DNA from: Eremophila alpestris peregrina
Taxonomy: Eukaryota; Chordata; Aves; Passeriformes; Alaudidae
Direction: 5' to 3'
DNA: 64,000 bases
Assembly: GCA_009792885.1 (NCBI GenBank)
Contig: WMCF01000012.1
Location: 16,257,492 to 16,321,491, forward strand
Position numbers and translations under genes: made by a program. How positions within the stretch are numbered: position 1 is the first letter of the stretch; each line of letters opens with the position of its first letter. Positions 31,701-43,700 of the stretch are shown piece after piece. The notes beneath the pieces were generated by a model. The model worked only from the letters and a program-made list of their open reading frames with translations. It ran no database searches and had not been told where the DNA came from.

Positions 31701-34700
31701 GCACGCACACCCTGAGGACTGCTCCACTATAGCTCTTCAGACAGCAAAGGGCAGATTCATCCATCACACAGCCACACAATTAATTCTGCTCTCTGCTTCA
31801 CCCATGCTCTGAACAGTGAACGCAAAGCAGGAAAAGCAGCTGGTGCCCTAGAGGAAAATGATAAAAATCACAGCTTAGGGTATTTCCAGAGTCATCAAAA
31901 AGCCCTGGCTTGCCCAGAAAAGATATACCCTAGGGCTGTTACTACACTAAATGTGAATGTAGTCACTTGTTACCAGCCCTAAACATCACATTCACTTGGC
32001 ATGAACTAATGCTACATCTTACCATCAGGTGCTCTTGGACCTTTATGTTTCAGCTACATATTGCTCTGGGCAAGACAAGAAAGGACAGGAATATGCATAA
32101 CTGCAATTTCTTTATATTGTACCTGTTTTCCCTCCTTGCAGCTCCTTCAGTTTGTGCTCCTTATTGGAGGTGTGCTCCTTATTGGAGGAGCACACATCTT
32201 GGGAAATGACCTTATGTAGGTTATCTTAAACCATAAACTACCAGTCCAGGTTTAGGACTACAAGTGACCAAGGAGCTTCAGTGTGGACCTTCTGCAGATT
32301 GATTCAGGTAACAGGCAGGCACCTGTCCCATCATCCTGGATGTGCAGAGATTCCATTTTATACCTTTTCTCTGCTTTTGTACCCTTTGTAATCACTTCAC
32401 CCAAGCCCTCAAGAATCTACAATATTCCCATGTGCAATGCCAGTCTAGACTCATCTGGGGTAACCACTGGAGCTGACTGACTGCCTTTGCCTGGCACAGA
32501 AACCTGGGACTGATGCCCTGGCAGTGATTCTATTTACAGCAACATGCTAACACCAGACCTTCTTGTGCTGGAGACCAGGCAGGGCTCCCCACAGGGCCCA
32601 TGTCTGACAGGTCTCACCAGCTGCTGGAACCCAAACACATCCTGCATTCCCACCTCATCTCCATGCCAGGCTTACCTTCTGCAGGCAGAAGATGCGTTTG
32701 ACAAGGCCTGTGGTGGTCCAGGTGTTGTTGAGTGTCACAGTGAAGTCGCCGTAGACCTGCTCCTGCTCTGGCCAGTACTGCTCACACTTGATCTGTCAAC
32801 AGCAGTGAGACCTCTGGGCACAGGCAAACTCACAGGGAGAGCTCTGCAGGGGGGCAGAGCTGCTCCCTGCCCCACTGACACCTGCACTGGGAGCACAACA
32901 GGTGTGGAATCCTGGGCCCTGGCAATGCCAAAGCTGAGCATGGGCTGAGAGATTTTCTCTACCTTGTTTTGCTCCACCAAGCCTGTCAGCATCACAATGA
33001 CTGAGGTCTTCTCCTGCCAGATCATGTGCCAGAAATCCACCACTGTCCCAGCCAAGGGGCCTTGGGAAGGAAGAGGAGAGCCCTGTGCCAGTGTCCAAGC
33101 CATGGGGGTGTGTTCCCAGGCACAGTTTGAACATTCCCAGGCTTTCCTCTGGCCAGACACAGAGGCACAAACAGGGGACATCAGCACTTGACAGGGATGT
33201 TGGCCACATCAGTTTCATCACCATGTTAGAAATTAGGACAAGGAGAAGGGTGAGAAGATGAGCCAAGACATGTCAGGGATTCACTGCTGCTTTAGGGGCT
33301 CCCGCATGCAGACCCTTGAGATGACTGTGAGCTGCTCCCACTTTGGGACCCTGTTTTCCAAAGAGCATTTCTGCAGCTCTGCAGGGATCCATGACCTCCT
33401 CACTGCATGCTGCACAGAGCAGACAAACCCATCCAGGCTTTGCACTATTGGGAGGAGACTGCATCTGAGTCACTGGGTGCAGACATGTCAGCCATTTGCA
33501 GGATTGTCTCTGTCATGCCAGCTGCCCAAGGGAACAAACTAAGCTTGTGAGTGGAAGGACCATGTCCTCATACTGGTCCAGACACCAGCTCCAGCTGCTG
33601 CCAAGCTACCACTGAGACCTTCCATGCCCTGCAGCAGCTGTAACATCTGTTCAGGACAGAAACCCTGGAGATACAGGGACTTGGAGTGAGCCATTCACAG
33701 CTCCCTGGCTGCTGTCCCTATTCCCCATTTCCCAGATTGCTCAGGGCAGTGAATGGCATCTCCTGAGGATGAGGTTTGGGAGCACCTACCTTGAGCTGCA
33801 ATGAAGAAGCGTGGACTTCGGTAGGTCTGCAGGGGAGAAATTCAAACAGCTCTCAACACATGAGCTAAATTTTTAACAGGCAATGAAATAAAGGATCCAT
33901 CCCCCAGGCACCGAAGCTCACAATTCTCAGCACAGTGTGTCCCCACAGCACCTCTCCTGGCCAGCACAGACAGGGGGTACCCGAGGGCTGCATCTCAGTT
34001 CCTGTCCCCTTTTTGTTAGAGTTGAGAATTGCATACAAACCCAGAGTACTCCAGGCAGGTCAGAGAGGATTCAGGGGAAGCGATATCCCAAGACCTGCCA
34101 GTTTAAGGACAAAAAGTGCCAGACCTCAAGACCCCCCATGTGAGCAGCACTGTCCTCACCTAGCCAGGCACCTTTCCTACCCTTCCCAGGGAAACAATTC
34201 CTCACTACCTACATCCACATAGCTGGCATTGATGTAGCCATTCCCAGTGTCATAGGGCTGCAGCACCACACGGCAGTGATCATCTGAAAGAGAAGGGAGG
34301 TGGACTGATGCTTTAGGGCAGCGACAAAGAGAATGATTAAAGGGGAAAGTGTCATTTATTAAAGTCTGTGATTGTCTGTTGTCTCCTCAGCAGCACCTCA
34401 GGCCTCAGAACATGTTCAGGCTTGAAAAGCAGCTGATGAGACATGGGTGACATGGCACAGCAGGAAGTGCAATGGAGTTTTAAGGAAGATTATGAAATGG
34501 CCAAATGTGGGGCCCAGAGGAGCTTTAAAGTTTGAAAGAAATTGGGTCACTCCTTCCACTTTCCCACAAATACCTGCCTCTGGATGGGACATGGCAGTGT
34601 TCAGCAATGACTAGCATCAGAAACAGGAATACAGTGTTTGATTAAGTTTGCAGGGGGATTTGAAGAGCAGAAAAAGAATGCTCCAACAGGATATAAAAAC

Positions 34701-37700
34701 AGTGGGACCAGAAATCCCTCCGGGTTTCAGTGGCCATGGAGGATGAGATGAGTAGCTCAGTATTTCTGAAGTGCTGAAGGGGCACCTACAGCAGTCCAGG
34801 ACCCTGTGCTACCCCAGCCAGCTCCAAGAGCGTGAGCCAATTCCTGGGGAGCTCTGCTTACATGGGATGATGCTCTTGTAGCGGTTCTTGTTTTGATTAC
34901 AGAGCTCCTTCCCAGCATTACAGGGGTGCAACAAAGTGGAGGACAATTGCTGCAGAGGAAGAAAACAAGCCCACTCACCACTAGGATGTATTCTGGGGCT
35001 GGCCAAGGCCAACTGCATCACATACCCAGGGAAGGGTTGAGAGGTGGGCTGTGCAGCCAGGTGGGAAGGCAAAGCTAAACCAGACCTGATATTCTCTCAG
35101 AAGCCCAGCACCATGCCTGTCAACTGATTCATCATCTGTCTGCTCTGCCTCAATTTCTTCCCTCCTAAACATCTTCAGAGCCTCCAGCAGTTCCTCTACC
35201 GGGATCTGTGTGTTTGGCTTGTGTACACCTGCAGAGACCACAAAGACAGGACTTCAGCACCCAACTGGTGCTAAACTGGCCAGCCCTAGAGCTCTGCAGC
35301 TGGGACTGAGATGGCATTGCAGCGGCCAGGACTTCTCCAAACCTTAGAATGTCCCTCCCCATACAGGTCCCTTCTCCTGGAAGGAGTCCCTTCCCCAGTG
35401 CCAGCCAGCTCTGATCACCTTGTTCCTGCAAGGAACTTGTGGAACCTGCAATCATCCTGCCTGTGCTTTTAACAGACAGTCTGTCCAGACAAGGCACACA
35501 GGGCCCTTGCTCATACTTCACCTTTTTGACATCCTCTCAGGGGTATTGTGCTGTTCTCCAAGGCTTTAGAACTGTTGTGCTTTAGCCTGCAAAACAGCAA
35601 GTCACGTGCACAGACCAGCAGAACAGAGAGACAGAGGAGAAGCTGCTGCCCATCTAACCACCCTGCCTCATCTCAGGCTCCCCTTGGACACTCCCTGCCA
35701 CTGCAGGCTGCTGAATGCCTCACAGAGGGCAGGAGTGGTGAAGCACATACTGACCTGAAGACCACAAAAAGCAGCAAAATCCCCAGTACCAGGAATGCAA
35801 CAGTCAGTGCTAATGCCATAACCACCGGCTTCCTGTCCAGCAGAGACGATGGCTCCTGCCCTACAAACAGCACAGCCCAGACTCAGGCTCCTGTACAGCC
35901 TGAACCAAGCATTGGAACATCCCAAAGAGACATGCAGAAAAAAGCAACTTCCTTTGTCTTACACCCCAGACTTTACATTAGAGAAAAGCTAAGTTGGGGC
36001 AAAAGAAGCAGGTGCTTGCTTGGTGTGAAACCCTCCATTGTGGACCCTGTGTCCCTGCAGGCCCCAGGCACTGCCAGAGGCTGGTGAGATATCTGCATTA
36101 AGGGGTTACACATACAACAGGGGACTACTGGGGCTAGCACTAAACATGTAGTGAAGGCAGGGATGATGTGCAGTGTCAGAGGGCCACTGGGACCCCACCC
36201 AACTGTCCAGAAGATGTCCAAAGCCACCCTACTATAGATAGTCTCAAGATGTAGAGAACTTCTGTGAATACCAGAGAACAGCAATATCCCACTACATATG
36301 CCCTGGGATAGTTCATATCCAGGAAAGCTGCCAGGCTGGCAAAATGGAACGTGCAGGAGAGAGGCTTGGGCAGCACGAGCAAGGAGACACTTACCAAGAG
36401 AGAAGCTGTAGCAGACACAGGTGAACTTCTCTGCCTGTTGGAGAAGACAGGAGGGAGAGCTCAGCCCACTCCTGCAGCACTACCCAAGCTGGAGGCAAAG
36501 GTCCCTGCCAGGGCCACCGAGTGACCCGGCTGCGGCCCAGGACCCCAGGGACGCCATCCTGCCGAGGCACGGCAGAGCAGTGTGCCCTCACGGGCAGCCC
36601 AGAGGCAGCGAGGGGCGCAGGCCGGCCGGCAGCCCGGCCGGAGAGCAGGAGCCCCGCGCAGGTACCTGCGGCGAGCGGCGGGCGAGGCGCAGCAGGGCCG
36701 TGTAGTCGCAGCCCGGGCGGAGGGCAGCGTTGTGCGAGCCCTCGCCGCGGCTGCCGTCGCCCAGCACGAAGTCGGTGGGGGCGCTGAGGTTGAGAAGAGC
36801 GGCCTCGTAGACGCTGGCGTTGAAGAGCCGCGGCTGGCCCGAGCAGATGCTCTCGATCACCGAGGCGTTGTGCGTGGTGGCCACGATCAGCTGGTGCTCC
36901 CTGCGGGGCCGAAAGTCAGCGGGCCGCGGGCGCGGGGGGCCGCGGAAGGAAGGCGTGTGCAGCCAGCGCCGGCGTGAGGGAGAGGCCCCCGGGGCTGCAG
37001 AGCTGCGGGGCTGCGCTCACCCGGCTGCCTCAGAGGGACGGGCGATGGGGCGCAGGGGAAGCACGGCCGTCCCTTGCCGTGGGGCGACGTCGCGGGCGCT
37101 GCGGCAGCTGAGGCCCTGGGGCCGCGGGGTGTCTGCAGGGGAAGGGCCGGCGAATGAGCACGGGCAGGGCTGTGCGACGAGCAGGGGCAGCCTCGGGCAA
37201 CGCGGGCTGCCGAGCACAGCTCGTCTGTGCCCGGCCTCCTGGGCCAGCGACACAGCAAAGCTTTACCGGAGCTGCTGCTGCCGTGAAACTCCCTCATCAA
37301 CGCAGCCCCGGCTCCAGCAGCCGTCAGTGCCCGGATCGTCACGGCGTAGCTGCTGCCCGGGCTGTGCTCCGGCAGCCGGTGCTCAGTGACGGAGCCGTCG
37401 AGCCGCAGCCGCTCCGTCTCCAGCACGCTGCTGTCCCCTGCATTCCTGGCCGTGATGCTCAGCTGCGGACAGGAGACGCAGCTGGAATGCAGCAGCTCCC
37501 GTCTGCCCGCCGGGAAGGTGCCCGCAGCTGGCACCGTCCCTGCCAGCCGGCCCTTCCCTGTGCCTGTCCCGGCTGGGGAAGGCTCCGGAGAGGAAGGGGC
37601 AGGAGCCTCAGCCCCAACGGGGAGCTCAAAGCAGAGAAGAGGAGAGGAGGAATTTGGAGCCAACACTCAGCATGTGTGAGCAGCAGCCTCTGCGAGCAAA

Positions 37701-40700
37701 GGGCTGAGCCTCTGTGAAGGGAAGAGGGAGGCTGCTCTTTTGAAGGTCTGTAGATACATATACTGAGCCTGAGGACAGGTCTTGCAATATCACAGGCACT
37801 GTGGTGGCATCCTCCACGAGAGGAGCCATGATATTCCCTTTCCCCTGCAAGTCATCATGGCTGCCCCTTTCCCACACTTCCCAGTGTCCTGCACAGAGCC
37901 CCAGGCCGGCAGGTGAGGGTCTGCCCTGGTCCCTTGGTACCTGGTATCCGATGATCTCCCCGTTGCAGGAGGGCAATGAGCTCCACCTGAGAGAGCCCCT
38001 GTCGGGATCCAGCCACAGCTCCTCCGGTTTGTCGGGCACTGGAAGCAGACACTGGGGTCACACACAGGGCCATGAGCAGGGCCTGCGGCCAGAGCAGGGG
38101 ACAGGCAGCTGCTGGCCATAGGACAGGCTGCAAAAGGGACTCCCTACAAAGGCTTTGTCCCCTGCAAAGGCTGCCCGTGCTGCAGCAGTGGGGAGCACAA
38201 CAGTGTGGTGTGGTGTGGTGTGGGACAATGGGAACAGGACGTGCCCTGCTCAGGGCTGTCCCAGCCCCTTCCCCAGGCAGCCCTGATCCCAGGCACATCC
38301 CTGCAGGGAGCAAATGATCAGGCTGAGCTGAGCTGTGACACAGCTCTGCACGGTTGCTTGTCCCCCCTATTTTTGTGCACATACCTGTTTCCTTGGTCAT
38401 GAGCAACCGTGAGAAAAGGGTTGTGTTGGGGGACAAGTCAATGGTGACACTGTACTCAGTGAAGGGCTGCAAAGGGGAGCAGGTGAATGTTCCCTCCTGG
38501 CCATGTAAGATCTGCTCTGCATTCACCTCCTCAGCCTCACAGGGAGGGGAGGAAGGCGCTGCCAGCCGGCACATGGCCCTCATGCCCTGGCAGGCATCAG
38601 GGACCCTGCAGGTCCAGTTCAGTTTGATGCTGGTGCTGGAAATCTCAAAGGTGTCTGGGTCAACCTGGAGGAGTTCTGTGAAGGAGAGATTGCCAGAAGG
38701 TCACTCTATTCCTTTCCACTCCCATCCAGGCAAGGATGCTGCAGCCAAACAACCTTGCTTATCACGCAGTGCAGTGGGAGGGAAAGTGAGATTAAGGTGG
38801 TCACTGCAACTCTCTCAAAACGGAGCAGGAGGAGTTTGGAGTCATGGTGCACTAGGAAACTGAATGTGAACCATTGGGTGAATTCCTCCAGTGACACAAC
38901 TGCACCTATTCAGTCAAACATCTGGACATTTAGGGGAGAATAGTGTGAGAGAGTGTGTCCCCAGCTGGGCTACATCACAACTCACAGGGAGCAGCAAAGG
39001 GATCCTGCCTCCCTCAAACCCTTTGGGATGTGTGCTTGCAGTCATCCTTTGGTGGTGCCATGGGAAAGCAAAACAGGAGACATTTCGTCCTGGCCTGGAA
39101 GCAGGAGATGCTTCCACAGACACCCCTCTCACAGCAGTGGGCCCAAGGAAAACCCTAACCTTCCATGTTGTCCCCCCTCAGAGATGTTCTCAGGATCCCC
39201 CCTGGAAAGGACTACCCTGCTCCTGATCCTTCCCTTACCAATGCACTCCACACTGGACTGAATGGGGACCCAGACACCTGTGGAGTTTCTTCCATGCCAA
39301 AATTCTTTGTACACAGGTGTCACATAATCATTGTACTGGAATTCACTCTGACATTTGATTTCAGTGAAGGATGGCTGGAAGCCTTCAGGGCAGCTCAGCT
39401 TCACTTCCTTATCCTTCTCATAGTTCTTCTGGTCTGGTGCCAGCTGGAGTCGGGAGTCCCATGGGGGCCTTTGGCACCCTTCCATCAGAAATGAAAGAGG
39501 GTGTTAGATGGGCTAGGAAGTGATGAGATGATGAATTTGGTATGGGTGAGTGGTGGGAGACAAATCCCCAGCAAGCCCTCCAGCCTCTGAAGGGAGGGAA
39601 GGTGACACATCCATCTGCTGGGATGTGACCTGAGGGCAAGCCTTGTTGGGAGAGGCTTTCCATGTGCTTGTAAAGTGTGAAGGATCACTCATCCATGAAC
39701 CTGCCCCTATCCACCCACTTCTGAGTGGACACTTCTATCCACCTCCCACAGCCCAAAGCAAGGACGTTCCCATCTTATCTCTCTCTGCCCATCTCTGCTG
39801 AGCACTGCCATGTACTGCCATGCCCCCAGTGAGCACAGCTCTGTCTCTGCCTGGGACAGCTCTGCATCCCCATTCCCTGATGGATGGCATTGGTCCTCCC
39901 CGAGGTCCATGCCATACAGCCTCCTGTCCCCATACCAAGGGCTGAGCCAGCCCTGCACCATCCGGGCTCCCTTCATTCCCCTCTGCTCCAGCTCCTGCAG
40001 GTGCAGGAGATGTCCCAGGTCCCTTATCCATGGACCAGCAGGGGAACAAGCAGACCTGTGCCTCCCAGGGTGGCACCTTGAGGCACAGCAAAGATAATGG
40101 AACCTCCGGGGGCACCTGGTGGCAGCCTTGGATCCTGGCCTGGGCACCTGGCTGGGAGCCCCAGACTTGGCCTGCTCTGCAGGAGATTTCAGCTTGCCCA
40201 GCTGGTTCTACCAGGTCTGTTGTCTCCTGGCTGGGTTGTCCTCTTCAGTAGTTTGCACAGGCAGCACAGCCCCAAGGAGGGTGAAGGTAGAGGGGAGACA
40301 CACAGGAGAGCTGCTGCAGCCTCACTTACCCATGCACAGGACATCCCTCTCAATGTGCGTCCAGTCACCTGTGCTGTTCCTGCTCCACCAGGTATCCACA
40401 TAGACTGGTTTTCTGGAGTTCACTCCCTGAAATTTCTTTATACATTTGACCTCAGGGTAGGAGGGCTCAAGACCTTTGGGACAGGTCAGTGTCAGTTCTC
40501 TGTTCTGTGGGTATTCCGTTTCATTCCCTGAAAACTGAAGTCTTGCATCCCACTGGGGTTTTGGGCATTTTTCTGTCAGGGAGAAAGTGTGAGAGTCCTT
40601 CTCAGCGAGGGAATGCCCAGGCAGGAGAGGGACCAAGGCTTTTCCATGATGAACTGTGGTTAATGTCAGCATTTGACACCCCGAGGAAACCTAAGGGCCT

Positions 40701-43700
40701 CCAAGAGCAGAAAAAGAGCATGTGCCTGTGCACAGGACACTGGGAGAGAGGTGAACCAAGGGGCAGGATCTGTCCCCCTCCAACTTCCCCATGACATACA
40801 GCTCAGGAATAGATTGGGAGGAGATGCAGGAACAGAGAAAACCTGTCCCACGTTTAAGGCATCTAACCCTCTCCATCCTGGAGATTACTCCCAACTGGGA
40901 CCTGACTCTGAGCTGTGCCCAAGGTGTATCAGAGATACAGCAGGATGTCCAGGTCCCCTGCACAGCAAGAAGTGCAGGTAGCAGGGGAGATTTGGTTCCC
41001 AACTTACCCATGCTGCAGGCCAGGTTTTTTGCTGATCTGTGCCATGTTCCCGAAAGATCCAACACCTCCCAAACAGCCTTCCCGTTTGGAGAAGTCCTGT
41101 TTGCACATCTCATCGTAGCAAGAGGAGCAGAGTCATTCATAAAGCAGCTCAGTGTCACCTCTTCACTGACCCGGTAAAATCTCTGGTTTGGGCTAAATTG
41201 AAGCTGTGAGTCCCACTGGGGCTGCTGGCATCCCTCTGCACAGAGGAAAAGAGAAGGAGCACAAGTAAGTAAGATGAGGTCTGCTGGGATATCTCTTGCT
41301 CTGATTTCCACAGGGCCCATCTCCTCTGGTTACCACATTCAACTCCTGATCCCTCTCTTGCAGCCTAGAACAGTTATTGGTGGCAGCAGACCACCCCAAG
41401 AGCAGTCCCATCTATGCTACCACAGTGTTGCAGGCTTCCCAACTCAGACTCCTTTTGGACAAGGCTGGGCAGGGACTGAATTCCTCTCCAGTCTTCACAC
41501 AGAGTTCCATCCCCTCCCATCACCTTGGCCATATGCCCAGTCATTGTTTGAAGGCACAGGGCTTACAGTAGGAGGGACCCTTGTTCCTGCTGTTGAACCC
41601 CTCTCAGGAGCACAGACCCCAGCAGATGCCTACAGCAAGGAGCTGAGACAAAAAGAGTATTGTCACTTCCAGGACATGGGGGAAAGCCAAAGCATCCAGT
41701 TCTCCCATTCCTGCACTGTCATGTGCATGACCAGGTCACGGAGGGTCTGTCACCAGCTCAGGACCCTGGGTCAGGGTGGTGCAGGGCTGTGCTTACCTTT
41801 GCAGGTGGGAGTCTCATTCCACAGGATCTGGTCCCCACTGGAAATGCATCGGATCTCTGGGGTGGATGGCACAAACTTCCCAACACAGCTGAGCTTCACC
41901 ACTTCATTCAAGGCATAACTGTCCTTCTCTGGGGCAAACCTCAGTCTGCGATCCCAGTTGGAGGGAGCTTCACATTTTGCTGTGTGTAAAGGCCAGGAGG
42001 CAGAGCCTGAGGGTCACTGGGCTCCAGCAGCATCCTTGAGGATGTGGGTGTTCCATGCAGAGGGGTGCCAGCCCCAGTCTTTTCAGAGGAGTAGCAGAGA
42101 TGGCACCTCCCAGGATGAGCCCCATCCCCCAGACGCTTTACTCCTGCTCACACCCTCAGGGACTGTGCTGGAGGGTTATCCACAGGCCCTCCTGCCCTGC
42201 TGCTGCAGCCAGAGGGATCCAGCAGCCTGGGTGATGCTGCTTTCTCCCACAAATACAGGGGCTGTGGGAGTGCACCAGACTCCCTGCTAGCACCACTCAT
42301 TGGTATTCCTGCCATTCTGCTGGACAGAATCTTGCTCACACCCACTCACAGACTTGTTGGCAGCAAAATCCCACTCAAGTTGCCACTTTGCTTTTGGTCT
42401 GGATGTTACACTTCTTATTTCCTCTTTTTCATCCCTCTCGCAAAGTATCTGCTGGCTCCAAGGAGCAGCTACCTCCTGTCCCATATTCCTCCCATCCTCA
42501 CCCAAGACAAGTGACACCCCCTCATCTGAGTTGGCAGAAGGGGCTTGACAGGGACTGCATGTAGGTATTTCACCAGCTGCACACTTGGTTGTGTTTTGCA
42601 ACATGTAGATTGGGCAATTGATTGATGTAAATCATCATATTCGTTTTCATTAAATTCTAGACAGGAGTGCTGCTGGTCTCTGCATGGCCATAATTTGGGT
42701 CTCTACCCTCTGATCAGATCCCACTTTTCACATAAGGATTTTAACTCTCTGTGAGTGTTCCTCCACCATACAAATTCAGCTGTAGCTAGCCAAACTTTGT
42801 CCAAAGTTACCAGGGTGCAGTCAGGCAGGCACAGAGAATTTGCACTGCTTCCTACAACACCCAAGTGGCATCAGGATTCCCCAGGAAACCAGGAGTGCTC
42901 TGCATACCTCATGCAGTAGTGGACCACAACAGCTGCACCCCAGACAGAATGAATCCCATGACAAATAAGTGGAAAAAAAATATCCCCAGACTGGCAAATT
43001 GAACAACAAGTACTGAATGCAGGGAGGTACTTTGGAAAGCATTTCCCATGTTTTAATTTGCATTTCAGGGCCCTGAATTGTGCCTGTACAAAGATTAATC
43101 ATTGATGGGTATTCTTTAATCCTAGAGTCACCACAGAAATGTGAACAATAGTTGCTTGAAAAGAGTCATGTGTGGCCTGGTCTGAAGCAAGAAGCAGTTT
43201 GAGGGATGGAAAGTCTCCAGTGGAGGCAGCCTTAGGAACTGAGGGGGCTGTGAGTGCTCATGAGCATGGCTGGCCTCTCCCAGATTGCCCCACTCTTGAC
43301 TTCAGTGCAAGGAGGCCTCACTGTTTTTCCTTTTATAACTGTTCAGCACCTCCTGGTAGCTATGAGAGGCCCCACAGCACTCAAAACTCACTGGCAGCAC
43401 CATACATGGCAAACTGCTGGGCAGGAAACCAGGAGGAAAAGAGAAATTATCCTTTGCAGGTGCTCTGCTGACACAGGTGCAGATTTCAAGAGGTATCTGG
43501 GACAGCAACTTTCCACAAACATGGATGCTCTGCTGGCAAAGGTGATTGCAGCTGCACAACTGAGCTCTGCCTTGCTTCCAGCTCTCCCTGAGTCTTTTCA
43601 TGGAGCAAAGCTCTTACTGCTGAAAGAACTGTGAATGAACCTCTCTAGACTTACCAGGCTTCTTTGCAGAGGCCAGGGGTAACTCTGTGTTTGAAAAAGC

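Noticed and set aside
32170..32195. Stem-loop as an RNA gene or attachment site
   Set aside because: The hairpin is short, sits inside an intron and overlaps a simple direct repeat; nothing else supports a function.
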